Assembly (NCBI GenBank): GCA_039090855.1
Contig: CM076991.1
Location: 102,622,021-102,686,020, forward strand
From: Macrothele yani
Taxonomy: Eukaryota > Arthropoda > Arachnida > Araneae > Macrothelidae
Length of the DNA stretch: 64,000 bases
Direction: 5' to 3'
The notes below the pieces were generated by a model, which worked only from the letters and a program-made list of their open reading frames with translations, was not told the DNA's origin and ran no database searches. The position numbers were made by a program, and so were the translations under genes. Within the stretch, counting starts at the first letter, position 1. Each line of letters opens with the position of its first letter. Below, in pieces: positions 46,126 to 57,388 of this stretch.

Positions 46126-47322
46126 ATGGAAGAGAACCAGAACCACATCCGCCTTCAGATGCTGTATGAGTTTTGTCGCGGTAGCCGCCCCCGCCCCATT
46201 TCCCCTCCCCGCAAGTGCTGTAAGGGACATTACCAGTGTGTATCCCAATGCGATATCTCATCGTCAGTGCTGTCGTTGGTTCGAAATTTCGAGACGGAAG
46301 TTTTGACATGTCAGACCGTACCAAAACCGGAAGACCCGCAACACTGGATATGGGCATGCTGAATATTTTAGTGGCGACTGACCCACGTGTGATCACGTGA
46401 GAGTTAGCCGAAAAGCTGGGGAATGCCCACACAAGCAGTAGCGGTATCACGCACTTGCATCAACTTGGGAAAATGCGCAATAGGAGAGTTTTGGTACCCC
46501 CATCAACTGACAGTTGAGCAGAAAACAAATCGCACGAGTGAATGCATTTCCCTGCTTGCACATGACCAAGTATAACGAAGTAAATTTCTCCGTCATTTTT
46601 GTCCACGCCGTGGCTCGAACCCGGATCCCCTCATTCCGGAATAAATCACTCTCCCAATTGAGCTACGCGAACGTTCGTTCTGACTGCTATCTGCCTTTAT
46701 GTCGTGTGCGTCCTGCTGGCAGGCACGTCACACAAGTTAAACCTTTCTTGTACCGCATTGTGACAGGTGACGAAAACTTGGTCCTACATGACAATGTCAG
46801 CCCCGGGAAAACTGGTTGGACGTAAAACAGAAGCTCATGCCAACCCCTAAAGCCCGCTTACACCCTCGTAAAATCCTGCTCTCTGTTTGATGGGATATGT
46901 AGGATGTCGAGTTTTTTGAGCTGCTGCCGGAAAACACCACTATATCCACCGATGAGTACTGCCGTCAGCTAGACGATCTGCACGCATCGCTGAAGTTAAA
47001 ATGACCAGCACTTCTGAATCGCAAGGGCTTCCTCCCCTAGAGCAGGATGGAGCGAGATCTCACATAGCACGGGTGACCTGGAATGGGATATGCTGCCACA
47101 CCCAGCCCATCTCCGAACATTGCCCCAAGCTACTACCACCTTTTCCGGTCTTTGGAGCATTTCTCGGACGGACAGCGGCTCACCAAATGGGACGACGTCG
47201 AACGCGCACTTACTCACTTCTTTGCGTCCAAGTCACCACAATTTTACAGGAACGGTATGCAGCAGCTGCCCATACGATGGGAACAGGTCGTGGCAAACGA
47301 TGGCGACTACATTTTGGACTGA
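46126..47322 (+). pseudogene. Mariner transposase pseudogene
   Basis: A DD34D-type mariner transposase reading begins with MEENQNHIRLQMLYEFCRGS at 46126. It has HRIVTGDEN-type sequence (YRIVTGDENLVLHDN, first catalytic Asp), LLPENTTISTDEYCRQLDDL, EQDGARSH (second Asp) and YYHLFRSLEHFSDGQRLTKW, ending NDGDYILD at 47322. The third site reads SPNIAPSYY where the family has an SPD..PSD-type motif, so that Asp is lost. Several stops and frameshifts; a family-3 SINE is inserted at 46571. Confidence 0.85.
46571..46732 (-). mobile_element. tRNA-derived SINE, family 3, copy 5
   Basis: Full-length copy with both family ends, inserted in the mariner pseudogene. A short CAAG occurs on both sides (46567-46570 and 46733-46736), a possible 4-bp duplication. 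Sequence similarity to mariner resumes directly after it. Confidence 0.9.
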
Positions 47323-47397
47323 ATTGTACTTGTACCTCAACACTAAACTCGAAAGTGGCAAGCTCATATGACAAACAAAATGTATTGACATAACCAA

Positions 47398-49440
47398 CCT
47401 TAAAAAACACCACAATACCTTCAAGTTGGAGCTGAAGAACAGATTCTGTGCTTTAGAAGGCCTAACATCGGAAGAAGTGGATATTTCTGAAGTTAACAGA
47501 AAAGTAACCAAAGTTCTTATGGAAACAGCAACAAAATTAGCTGGGTCTAAGAACAAGTTGCATGTGAACAAATTATCAAAAAAACCAAAATGTTGATGCA
47601 AAAAAGAAGAGAGATGAGGACAACTAAAGAAGACGTGACTTCCAAAGTGGAATATATAGAGCTATGCAAGACAGTACGAAAAAGTATCACTGAAGACGTA
47701 AGGAAATTCAACTTTGAACTAGTGAGGAAAGTAATTGAAAACAACCAAAGCCTAAAGATAGCAAAGGGACATCTCAGTAACGGAAGAAAACAGATTATGG
47801 CACTGAGAAAAGAAGATGGTTCTGTAACAAGAAATAGAGGCGAAATTTTGACAAGAGTGAAAGATTTCTACTCCAAGTTATATCAAAGGGACGATGCATG
47901 TACTCCAGACATCATGGAGGTACCAGTACCAGAGTTCTTCCAATCCTCGCAGCAGAAGTTGCACATGCAATCAAGAACATGAAGCGGGGAAAAGCTCCAG
48001 GAGAAGATGGAATTACTGTAGACATCATACAAGAAGCAAGTGGAGAAATCGAAGCAGTACTCGCCCAAATTTTCACTCGGTGCCTTAATGAAGGGAAGAT
48101 TCCTGAGGATTGGAATAACGCTACAATGATCCTGCTACATAAAAAAGGTGACATTGAGGTTCTCAGGAACTGCAGACCTATCAGCCTCCTCTCAGTGGTT
48201 TATAAAATCTTCACTAAAGTTCTTTCACACCGCTTGAAGGTAACACTGGACATGGTTCAACCGAGAGAACAAGCTGAATTCAGGGGTGGCTACAGCACAA
48301 TAGATCATATCCCCGTACTGAGGAAACTAATTGAAAGAGCGAGGGAATATGAACTTCCATTGTGCGTGGCTTTTATCGATTATGAAAAAGCCTTTGATTC
48401 GGTGAAACCATCAACAGTTGCAATGGCTCTGAAATCCTGCGGTATTGAAGATGCATACATTAATATTATTAATAACATCTATGAAAATGCAAGTGCAAAG
48501 ATTCGGCTATTTAAAAATACAACACACATAAAAATTGGAAAGGCGGTGAGACAAGGTGACACCATATGTCCGAAGCTCTTTAATGCCACATTGGAAAATG
48601 TCTTTCAATCACTGAACTGGGAAAACAAAGGGATAAAGATTAATGAAGATTATCTAACTCACTTTCGTTTTGCTGATGACGTAGTGATTTTTGCAACTAC
48701 CCCATCAGAGCTCCAGAGTATGATCCAGGAACTTGCTGACAAGAGTAAAGAAGTGGGATTAAAAATGAACTTTCAGAAGACAAAAGTGATGTTCAATGCT
48801 TTTACAAGAAATGAAGATTTATCGATTGATGGAGAAAAGCTGGAGATAACAGACACGTACGTTTATCTTGGACAGCAGATATCAAGTGAGGGTCACATTG
48901 ATGAAGAAATTAATTGGCGTACAAAACTTGCCTGGAGAGCTTTTGGAAGAAACAGCATAATTTTCAAGATCAATATACCATTATGTCTTAAAAGAAAAGT
49001 GTTTGATCAATGCATCCAATCCAGGGCTTACGTATGGTGCACAGACGTGGACCTTAACTAAAAGAGACATACAAAGGCTGCAGACAACTCAAAGTAGCAT
49101 GGAGAGGTGCATACTTGGTGTAACCAGGAGAGATAAGAAGAGGAACTCGTGGATCCGAAAAATGACAAGAGTGGAAGACATCATGATCAGAGTTAAATCC
49201 CTGAAATGGCAATGGGCTGGACATACTGCCAGAACGACAGACCATCGACGGACCGCCGACATTTTAGATTGGATTCCAAGGGACAAGAAAAGACCCAGAA
49301 GAAGACCACATGGGAGATGGGTGGATGAAATTCGAAAGTATGCGGGAGTAACATGGAGGAGACTGCCACAAGACAGACCGTTGTGGAAGAAACTTGGAGA
49401 GACCTTCGTCCAGCAGTGGATTGATAATGGTTGATGATGA
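47398..49440 (+). mobile_element. RTE-type LINE, 5'-truncated
   Basis: It holds the RT and the C-terminal domain but not the apurinic endonuclease, which should precede the linker seen at 47400-47880. It ends in TTGATAATGGTTGATGATGA, the short TGATGA-type tail typical of RTE elements. It lies just downstream of the mariner pseudogene. A second, much shorter 3' end is at 15107. Confidence 0.9.
47420..49434 (+). pseudogene. RTE reverse transcriptase pseudogene
   Basis: The largest open frame (47898-49061) has GKAPGEDGITVDIIQEAS, RNCRPISLLSVVYKIFTKVL, motif A AFIDYEKAFDSV, motif B RQGDTICPKLFNATLEN, motif C FADD and LKMNFQKTKVM. The C-terminal domain is in another frame (49003-49434) with YGAQTWTLTK and GRWVDEIRKYAGVTWRR, then WKKLGETFVQQW, as in RTE/BovB proteins. 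Frameshifts lie near 47930 and 49040, and a TGA near 47596. The palm residues are intact. 5' truncation and frameshifts make it inactive. Confidence 0.9.
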
Positions 49441-50079
49441 TACGGTAATTAGCACTTTCCTATTGTCTGACGTTAATTTATTTCCAACGCAATGAGTTCT
49501 GGCGGCTTTACAAAATGAGAGGGGAATGCCACAGCGGTTTAATGTTTCTATTGAACGGAAATATCCGTTTCGGCAACTTTTAAACAAGTTCTTATTGAAC
49601 GAAATATTGCGTTCGTGTTGTGCGCTTTGGGAATGGTTTCTTCAGAAATAATATTGCCTCTCAGATGGTTGTTGTATCACGACCGAATTGAAGCCGCAAT
49701 AATTTTTTTTTCTCTCTTTGAGAAATTTCAGCAGATAAGTCGATATAGCTTATAAGTCGAGGCCCAGACTTCTGAAAAAAAAAAAGTCTCGACTTATATA
49801 CCGAAAAATGCGGTAAATACTTTTTTTTACCAGTGTATCTTAAAGCGGCTAGTGATCTTTGCTGAAGTAGCAGACTTTATTTGCTGGAACATTGCTGGTA
49901 GCAGTCAGAGCCGGATGCAGAATTTGCGGGGCCCTAGACGAAATTTCATATTTTTATAAATTAGTTAAGTGAAAAATGTAAAGAAAACTCACACACGAAA
50001 ACTATCGAAAGGACAAAACAATTATCTCAAAGAAGTATTTACTCTATTAAGCTTAAGAAAAAGACCATAATATAGAGAG
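49441..50079. other. Unassigned stretch with a possible hAT end
   Basis: At about 49907, CAGAGCCGGATGCAGAATTT then GCGGGGCCCTAGACG resembles a ZMYM-type hAT terminus without partner. Inverted CTTATAAGTCGAG/CTCGACTTATA flank a poly-A run at 49755-49798. Confidence 0.35.
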
Positions 50080-51066
50080 TTTCAAGAGAGATAGACAGTT
50101 TGGGAGAGGGGGTTTGCGAAAAGGGGTAAAGAGAGAGGTGACAGCGAGAGAGAGAGAGAGAGAGAGAGAAAGGGTATAGAGAAAAACAGAGGGAAGGGAT
50201 ATAGAAAGAGACAGACAAAGAGAGAGACCGAGATACAAGGGATAGAGAGACACATACACAGAGAGGGGGATAGAAAGAAACTCAGGGAGACAGAAAAAGA
50301 GGAGGGTAGAGTAGAATGAGAGAGAGACAGACACAGAGAGAGAGGGGATTAGACAAAGACAAAGAGTGGGGGATAGAGAGACACAGACAGAAAGAAAAAG
50401 AGAGGATATAGATAGATACAGACAGAGAGAAAAAGAGAGGGGATAGAGGGAAGAGGATTGAGTGAGAGAGAGAAAGACAGACAGAAAAAGTGAGGGAATT
50501 AGAGAGAGGAAAAGAGTCGGGGATAGAGAGACACAGACAGAGATAAAAAGAGAGGGAATAGATATACACAGACAGAGAGAAAAAGAGAGGGTATAGAGAG
50601 AGACGGACAGAAGGGCAAAGAGATAAGGGGCAGAGAGAGAGAGGGTAGATAGAGGGGTAGAGAGAGACACAGACAGATACAGAGAGAAAGAGAGGGGATA
50701 GAGAAAGACAGACAGAGAGAGAGAGAGAGGATAGAGAGGCACATACACAGAGAGGGGGTAGAAAGAGAGGGGGATAGAGTGAGACAGAAAAAGAGAGGGA
50801 ATAGAGTGAGACAGAAAAAGATCGGGAATAGAGTGAGACAGACACAGAGAGAGGGGGATAGAGAGGAGAGGATTGAATGAAAGAGAGAGGGAAAGAAAGA
50901 GATAGACAGAGAGAGGCGAGAGAAAGAGAGAAACAGAGAGAGAGAAAGAAAGAGAGAGGCAGAGAGAGAGAAAGAAAGAGAGAGGCAGAGAGAGAGAGAA
51001 AGAAAGAGAGAGGCAGAGAGAGAGAGAGAAAGAAAGAGAGAGGCGAGAAAGAGAGAGAGAGAGAGT
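50080..51066 (+). repeat. 1-kb polypurine (GA-rich) tract
   Basis: The plus strand is almost pure A/G with interspersed GAGACAGACAGAGAG-type units of about 60-90 bp that include GGGGATAGAG. Pure GA runs lie at 50145-50168 and 51030-51066. The minus-strand ORFs (231 and 326 codons, Ser/Leu/Phe-rich) are products of the repeat. Confidence 0.95.
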
Positions 51067-51731
51067 TAGAAGTGTTGAAATCTACGATTTTTATCCCGGG
51101 GAGAGGGGAATTTGAGGTTGTGCTGTAATTCTTCAAGAACTTCCTCACACAAAATGATAAAAACAAAACTTCAACTAAACTGCGTAGCGAATATTTTTGT
51201 GTAGGAAATACTAAGGATCCCTCTAAAATAAATTCGTATAAACAGTTTTCCCCCTGATACATGTTTCAGTGATTGATTTTAAATGCGAATTGGAGTAACT
51301 GACAAATTAGTAACTATTTAAACTTTTTTACGCGCTCATATATGAAAAGTGCGGTTTTTTTTTTTTTTTTTTTAGTTGTGTCCTTAAAGACCCCGAATAA
51401 TTGTTCTCCATATGTAGCCCCAAAACAACTTTGATATCGAAAGTAGCGGCCACAAAATCTTCCAATTTAAATTGCTGTTTCATGAATGTGGAAAATATTA
51501 AGGTGGTTACAAAAATCATTTGAAACCTCAAATCTCAGTATATGTTCAGCGAAGGGCGATAACATATTCGAAAGCGGGGAGGGAGTTGAAAACCAAAAAA
51601 AAAAAAAAAAAAAAAAAAAAAATTATTAATACTTTTTAAGGGCTTTACGCCTCAAAACATCCAAAAAAAATTAATAAAAATAAAAAAATTCTACCAAAAA
51701 GATTTTCTTTTTATTTTCTAAACTGCGGGCT
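51067..51731. other. Unassigned stretch
   Basis: No gene recognised. Poly-T at 51356-51374 and poly-A at 51594-51621. Confidence 0.45.
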
Positions 51732-51948
51732 GCCGTCGCGGTGGCGCAGTGGTCTGTGCGCTGGCTTGTGACCATTCGTCCGTGATGGGTCCGGTTTCGA
51801 ATCCCAATGAGGCATGGATTTTGTTTTTGTCTTACAGCCCTGGATCTCTTCCTTACCATGAACCAGTGGCCCTAAATTAGGTACGGGCGCCTGCTTATAG
51901 CCTATTGAGTTACTCACGGTGGTCATTAAACCTTCAATAAAAAAAAAA
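51732..51948 (+). mobile_element. tRNA-derived SINE, family 1, copy D (older)
   Basis: Head GCCGTCGCGGTGGCGCAGTG and the family body, with about 15% differences and a short 10-bp A-tail. No clear target duplication. Confidence 0.9.
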
Positions 51949-52583
51949 TCGGATCCCGAGGCGACCGTACGGTCCAGCCGCTTCTGGTAGCAGTAAATTT
52001 CTTGCAATAGTCCCAGTAACACTGTTGCTATGGCAGCATGAACTACTTGCCGCAGACACCATACATTTAACTGAGATCGCATGGATTTTGCTTATTATAG
52101 CACAGGATATTTCTTCTCCTTTAACGTATTTGGTGCACCAGCTACTTATTATATACTGTGTTACTGTAAGAAACCGGGTACTTATTGTACAGATGATTAT
52201 ACGATGTCTGTGTATCAGTCTTTTGACAACTTAAGACAAAAACTATTATATTTTTAAGCAAATTTTATATTTAGTTTATTTTTCATCAAATAATACATAT
52301 AAAAAGGGCATTTCACTTTTTTTAAAGGTAACTGAGAGTCACTGTCAGTTAAAAAAATCAAGTTGCAAATCATTTTGTTGCTTTGAAAAATCACGATGAA
52401 ATATCCATAATTGGTGAAAAGTCCTCTTACTGAAAACAGAAAATTACAGACCTATTCAGAAAAATAATAAGCCCCAACAGAAAATAAAATGACTAAATCC
52501 CTCACATTCATGACAAAAAAAAAAATAAAAAAAAAAAAAATTCATCGTCACGGAATTCGTTTTACGATGTACGTGACTCCGAT
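51949..52583. other. Unassigned AT-rich stretch
   Basis: No gene or repeat recognised. Confidence 0.45.
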
Positions 52584-52672
52584 TACTGAGTGTTTGTGTC
52601 TCAGTTGTTAAAGGCGCGTGTTACCTGTTGAGCCAGCTCTAACGACGAGGGTTCGATCCTGACCTCAGTGGA
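52584..52672 (+). other. tRNA-like sequence, possible SINE head
   Basis: TACTGAG near 52583 pairs with CTCAGTG near 52666. GGTTCGATCCTG (about 52649) fits box B and GTCTCAGTTGTTAAAGGCG a weak box A. No tail or target duplication found. Confidence 0.35.
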
Positions 52673-53179
52673 AGGATTATCTGGAGTAAGTGCTGTACAG
52701 GGGCGTCGATTTTGCGGAATTTCAGTTTAAATACGGAAAAACCTGAAATGGACTTTTCTGAAGTAAACGGAATTTCTGTTTACGGAAAATATGTGAAAAT
52801 ACTGATTAAAATAAATGGGCACTTTTAAAAAACGGAAATTTCTGGAAAATACGGATACCTGCCGCCAACTTTACTGCTCGTTATTTTCAGAAATTTACCG
52901 TGAATTCACACCACTTATTTATTACAGTACGAGCAGGTCTATAAGTGCATCCGGCATATGATGACGAGTAACATAAGTATACGTAATTGTACGTGCAAAG
53001 CTTGTGTTCTAGTAAAGTTCATTACAATAATCAGCACAAAAAAAAGTAAAAAAGAGAACTACATCATGGAAGTTTTGTCTGAGTTCACTTGGCTAGTTTT
53101 GGATATGATATGTTCCCATGCGTATGGTATATAGCTAGGTACGTTATTATTACAACATAAATGCCTTTTACTAAATATA

Positions 53180-54605
53180 CACTGGCGGAAAGTGAAAAAA
53201 GAACACCAAGAAGGAATTGGCGGACGATCATGAAATTTACATATGTTAATGGGGTCGAGTTTACGTAAGTGTGATAATTTCGGAACCAACCGGTGAGCGC
53301 TTACGCTACAGCACGGGATAATATGCAAATTATCGTCGGTGGTATTTAATTAGTACTGCGAAGTGAATGTAATCAGTCGTCGGCGTGCGGACACGTGCGA
53401 AGACCCTGAAGAAGCAGCAATGCCTGGACATGGAGGACGTGTAAGATTTCAGCATTTATCGGACTTTGAGCGAGGTCGTCTAGTAGGACTCCGGGAGGCC
53501 GGGTGGTCGTATCGTCGTATTGCGGAGCGAATTGGACGGGAAGTATCGGTGGTGGTACGATGGTGGCGTAGATGGTCCGAGGAACATTCCCACACGAGAA
53601 GACGTGGAACCGGGAGTCACAGACGGACTGATGAGCGGACCGATGGACGCATAAGAAGAGCGGCGTTGTCACTCATAATATCCACTGCGACGCAAATCCG
53701 AGCTGCCGTTGCACCTGAGGTGACTGTGCGAACAATCCGCAACCGTCTACTGGATGCAGGACTACGTGCACGTGTGCCTCTGGCATGTGTACCTCTGACT
53801 CCAGCCCACCGTCAGGAACGGCTGCAGTGGTGTCGCCAACATCTGCACTGGAGAACGTAATGGCGATCTGTCGTGTTCAGCGGTGAAAGCAGATTCTGCT
53901 TGGGAGCCTCCGATGGCAGTGTGCGTGTTCGCAGACGCACAGGGGAGCGTCTCCACCCTTCTTGCATCCGCCAGCGACACACAGGGCCTACACCTGGTCT
54001 CCTGGTGTGGGGAGTGATCAGCTATCACTCCCGTACACAACTAGTGTTTGTAAAGGGTACGTTAAACAGCACCTCCTACATCAACAACATCATTCAGCCC
54101 GTTGTTGTGCCATTTGTACGGTCGGTCCATCGTGGTGTTTTCCAGCAAGATAACGCACTCCCACACGCGGCACGTGCAACGCAACATGCACTTCGTGTGA
54201 GCCAACTTCTATGGCCTGTACGTTCACCGGATTTGTCCCCCATTGATCACGCGTGGGATTTTATGGGACAACGACTTATCCGGTTTCCACGGCCAGCCAC
54301 GACCGTCCCCGATTTACGCGTCCAGGTTGAGGATGCTTGGAACTGAATACCTCAAACTTACATCCAACATCTGTACGACAGACTCCATGCCAGAATTGCA
54401 CAGTGTGACGCAGTTCATGGTGGTTCAACCTCGTACCAACCATGTCACATGGAAATGTTATTTTTCAGTTTACCAGCAAATACAGCTGTATTTTGCCATA
54501 ATGTTTTGATCACGTTATCCTCTGTATTCCGTTATTATGCTGTATAAATTTCGTTGGTATCAGACGTCTCCTTCTTGGTGTTCTTTTTTTTACTTTCCGC
54601 CAGTG
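53180..54605 (+). mobile_element. Tc1-like element, nearly intact, inside the PLE arm
   Basis: Inverted ends CACTGGCGGAAAGTGAAAAA and its complement ending TTTCCGCCAGTG, with TA outside at 53178-53179 and 54606-54607. The ends match over about 25-30 bp, including ACACCAAGAAGGA. Length 1426 bp. Confidence 0.95.
53420..54547 (+). pseudogene. Tc1-like transposase with in-frame stops
   Basis: Start chosen at ATG 53420 (MPGHGGRVRF), where family similarity begins; an upstream ATG at 53363 adds 19 residues. The helix-turn-helix part has FERGRLVGLREAGWSYRRIA and VVVRWWRRW. The catalytic part has VVFSGESRF, VWGVISYHSRT, FQQDNALPH and SPDLSPIDHAWD. One frame runs throughout, broken only by TAA at 53858 and TGA at 54344, after which IPQTYIQHLYDRLHARIAQC continues. 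The first catalytic Asp is Gly (FSGES), and the third acid is Asp where Tc1 proteins have Glu. Inactive despite the long open frame. Confidence 0.9.
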
Positions 54606-54719
54606 TATGTATAGTTTAGGCCAAAAGCAGTGATGACCTTGAGGGATGGGTTGCTAAGATTTGTTTCATCCTATGCGGGTTAATGAAGCCCTTCGTTCAC
54701 TAGACGATAACTTCCACGA

Positions 54720-55010
54720 TAACTTTTACCGTAGAGGTTGAACAGGAAAATACACTACCATTCCTAGATTTTTTTGTTGGAACGAGACCCTATTACAAAT
54801 GGAGTTCGTCACTCAGTACGTAGAAAGCCGACATCAAGTCCTTCCCTCATTCCGGTGTCGTCTGCCCACCCGCAGAACTACAAACTCTCTGCCCTGTATT
54901 TTATGATAAGACGAGCATTTACTCATTCATCCTGCGATTTACTACAACAGCAAGAGATTCAAAAAGTAATAAAAATTGCAGAATTATATGGCTATTTTGG
55001 TGTATTTTTA
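54720..55010 (+). pseudogene. Penelope-like RT C-terminal remnant
   Basis: Reads FTVEVEQENTLPFLDFFVG then, in shifted frames, YYKWSSS and HSGVVCPPAELQTL-type segments. This corresponds to the region after the YxDD motif in Penelope-like RTs, where LPFLD is conserved. Confidence 0.7.
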
Positions 55011-55179
55011 ATTTTTTAATATTTTTAAGAACTAGAGTAATGGCCAACCATTACTCTAATTCTTAAAAATATTTGCAGACGACATGGGTTGGACTTCGGT
55101 GTTAAGGCACATAACATTAGCAAGAGTTAAGAAAGTTCACGATCATTAAAAAATGTGGACCAGATGCAACATAAGATCT

Positions 55180-55300
55180 AGATTGGCTCGACTGAACGTA
55201 CATTAAAAACTCGAATTCGTGAACATCAATATGATATCAAAAATGGTCTAATGACAACAGCACTATCACGTCTAGTGAACGAAGGGCTTCATTAACCCGT
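55180..55300 (+). pseudogene. GIY-YIG remnant of the PLE
   Basis: A short reading IGSTERTLKTRIREHQYDIK (with its R..I.EH motif) followed by NGLMTTALSRLVNEGLH overlaps the start of the right inverted arm. It places the nuclease after the RT, the canonical order. Confidence 0.6.
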
Positions 55301-55684
55301 ATGGGATTAAACATCAATCTTAGCAACCGCTTTCTCAAGGTCATCGTTGCTTTTGGCCGAAATTATACATGTATCTAGTAAAAGACAGTTATGGCTTAAT
55401 GGTAACATACTTAGCTATATACCACAAGCATGAAAACATATCTTATAGCCAAGTGAATCTCAAACTAAACTTTCATGATGTAGTTTTTTTGTGCTGATTA
55501 TGTAAATGAACTTTTACGAGAACACAAGCCTTGCACATACAATTACGTATACTAATGTTATACGTCATCATATGTCGGATGTGCTTATAGTGCTCTGCCC
55601 TGTATATTGTCTCACATCTGAAGATGGTCCTAGTGTAGGACTGAAAGATCTAATGTTTTAACTGTAAATAAATGTTTTAACTAC

Positions 55685-57090
55685 ACTGCTGGCCATCCAA
55701 AATGCAACACCAAGAAGGAAGCATCCGATTGGCCTGAAATTCGCAGCATGGGTCGCCCGCTAAAGAACATGCAAACAATTAGCATTGCAGGGCATATGCA
55801 AATCATGTGCGCCCGGCACGCCACCGAGAAGCACTACAAAAAGGGTGTACAGAAGGCGGGGTGTAAGTAGTGGAAGTGTGTTGTGCAGCCGGACCTGTGC
55901 GTGGGAAGCTTCCTGATGCCTCGTTGCAGAATACGGCAGTCATTCCAGCACGTTTCGGAGTTTGACAGAGGACGAATAGTGGCTTATCGCAGCTGTTTAT
56001 CGTACCGAGACATCGGTGCCCGTGTGGGACGACATCCAGATACAGTGAGGCGAGCATGAATTCGGTGGGTGCAGGAGGAACGGACGGACCGAGGTGAGCG
56101 ATTGCCGCAGCCGCGGCACACCACTGAACGAGAGGACCGGCATGTTGTGCGGCGGGCATTGACGGCTCGCACCACCACATTACGATAGTTAGCGCAGGAA
56201 TTAGGGTGTGTTGCACAACAACCTGTGTCACTAAGTACCGTTCGACGTCGTGTGCAGGAGCGGAGACTTGTCTCACGGCGCCCATTGCTCCGATCACCAT
56301 TGACGTTACACCACCTGCGAGTGCGGCGGCAGTGGGCCGTTGAACGCCGCTCCTGGACTACGGAATGGCACAGCATTGTCTTTTCCGACGAATCCCGCTT
56401 CTACCTGCAACACCACGATGGTCGGATCTGCGTGTGGTGGCACCGCGGCGAGAGATTGTATGACGCCTGCATTATGCATCGCCATACCGGTCCGTCGCCT
56501 GGCGTTACGGTTTGGGGCGTAATTGGATATGACACCCGCACCCCTCTGGTACGCATCGCCGGTACACTCAACAGACACCGCTACATCTCCGACGTTTTGG
56601 AGCCTGTAGTCCTCCCTTACCTGCAGGACCTGCCAGCGGCCACGTTTCAACAGGACAATGCGCGCCCGCACGTGGCACGCATCGTGCAACAATTCTTCAC
56701 GGCCCACCAGGTGCCACTGCTGCCATGGCCAGCCTGTTCTCCCGTTATGTCGCCCATCGAACACGTCTGGTCGCTGATCGGCAACCGAGTGGCCCGGCAA
56801 GCACCACCCGCGGCTACGCCTGATGAACTGTGACAACGTTTGGAAGCAGCCTGGACCGACACAACCCAAGCCCACATCCAAAGCCTCTTTCGTTTGATAC
56901 CGCGGCGTGTAGCGGCCGTTATTGCCAGCCATGTGGGGCCACACGAACTATTGATGTCTGCGTGTTCCGCAAGTCTCACGGGCCTGTAAGCTCAATCGTT
57001 TCATCTTTGTATCTGTTATTATGTGTCCCGTAAATCTGGCTTTGCTATCTCGTGTCCTTCTTGGTGTTGCATTTTGGGTGGCCAGCAGTG
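55685..57090 (+). mobile_element. Tc1-like element, complete ends
   Basis: Ends CACTGCTGGCCATCCAAAAT and its complement to GGCCAGCAGTG at 57090, with TA outside (55683-55684 and 57091-57092). The subterminal ACACCAAGAAGGA is shared with the element at 53180, so the two are related subfamilies. Inserted about 80 bp beyond the PLE arm. Confidence 0.95.
55916..56989 (+). pseudogene. Tc1-like transposase with three nonsense codons
   Basis: A single frame of 358 codons starts at ATG 55916 (MPRCRIRQSF). It contains FDRGRIVAYRSCLSYRDIGA, VSLSTVRRRVQERRL, IVFSDESRFYLQ (first Asp), TVWGVIGYDTRTPL, FQQDNARPHVA (second Asp) and SPVMSPIEHVW (third acid Glu). All three catalytic acids are present. Stops at 56057 (TGA), 56186 (TAG) and 56831 (TGA) can each be explained by one C-to-T change. 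No frameshift was seen. Reading continues past the last stop to 56989 with LEAAWTDTTQAHIQSLFRLI. Confidence 0.9.
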
Positions 57091-57303
57091 TATCAAGATT
57101 TTTAATCTTATTTAGTTCTAATCGTGTAAAGACGGTTTTGATTTTTTCCTTCCTAATCGTTTCGAGCTACTTCTGGTGTCATAGTATGTACTAAAACTGT
57201 ACAAAACCATCTTCACGAGTACGGACTCAGAGCAAGGAGGCCGCTGAGATGTATAACATTGGCATCAGCTCACCGTCGTCAAAGATGTACTTGGGTCCGA
57301 GAG

Positions 57304-57388
57304 TACATGTCATAGAATAGAGAGTGAATGAGTACAGTACATGTCATAGAATAGAGAGTGAATGAGTACAGTACATGTCATAGAATGT
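57304..57388. repeat. 34-bp tandem, 2.5 units
   Basis: GTACATGTCATAGAATAGAG plus AGTGAATGAGTACA, repeated within the Tc1 relic between the DNA-binding and catalytic parts. Confidence 0.9.

Larger units (their letters stand above)
52931..55605. mobile_element. Canonical Penelope-like element with long inverted arms
   Basis: The left arm (52931-53179 plus 54606-54710) and right arm (55271-55605) are inverted copies over about 340 bp, with several differences. The shared sequence includes ATATAGCTA(A/G)GTA, TAAATGCCTTTTACT/AGTAAAAGACAGTTAT and GTTAATGAAGCCCTTCGTTC. The left arm is split by a Tc1 element at a TA. Between the arms lie an RT 3' part (54720-55000) and a GIY-YIG remnant (about 55180-55290). 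The RT-then-nuclease order is canonical, unlike the element at 18245. Confidence 0.8.

Noticed and set aside
50053..51262. Long Ser/Leu-rich ORFs on the minus strand
   Set aside because: They are translations of the polypurine tract; no domain, and all frames are open for the same reason.
52699..52800. CAGGGGCGTCGATTTTGCGG as a hAT terminus
   Set aside because: No matching inverted partner or 8-bp duplication found within several kilobases.
53373..53672. Minus-strand ORFs over the Tc1 transposases (also 56306-56979)
   Set aside because: They are shadows of GC-richer transposase coding sequence on the plus strand.
55271..55605. Hammerhead ribozyme in the PLE arms
   Set aside because: Penelope-like elements can carry one, but I could not find a CTGANGA core with a matching GAAA and stems in the arms examined by eye.
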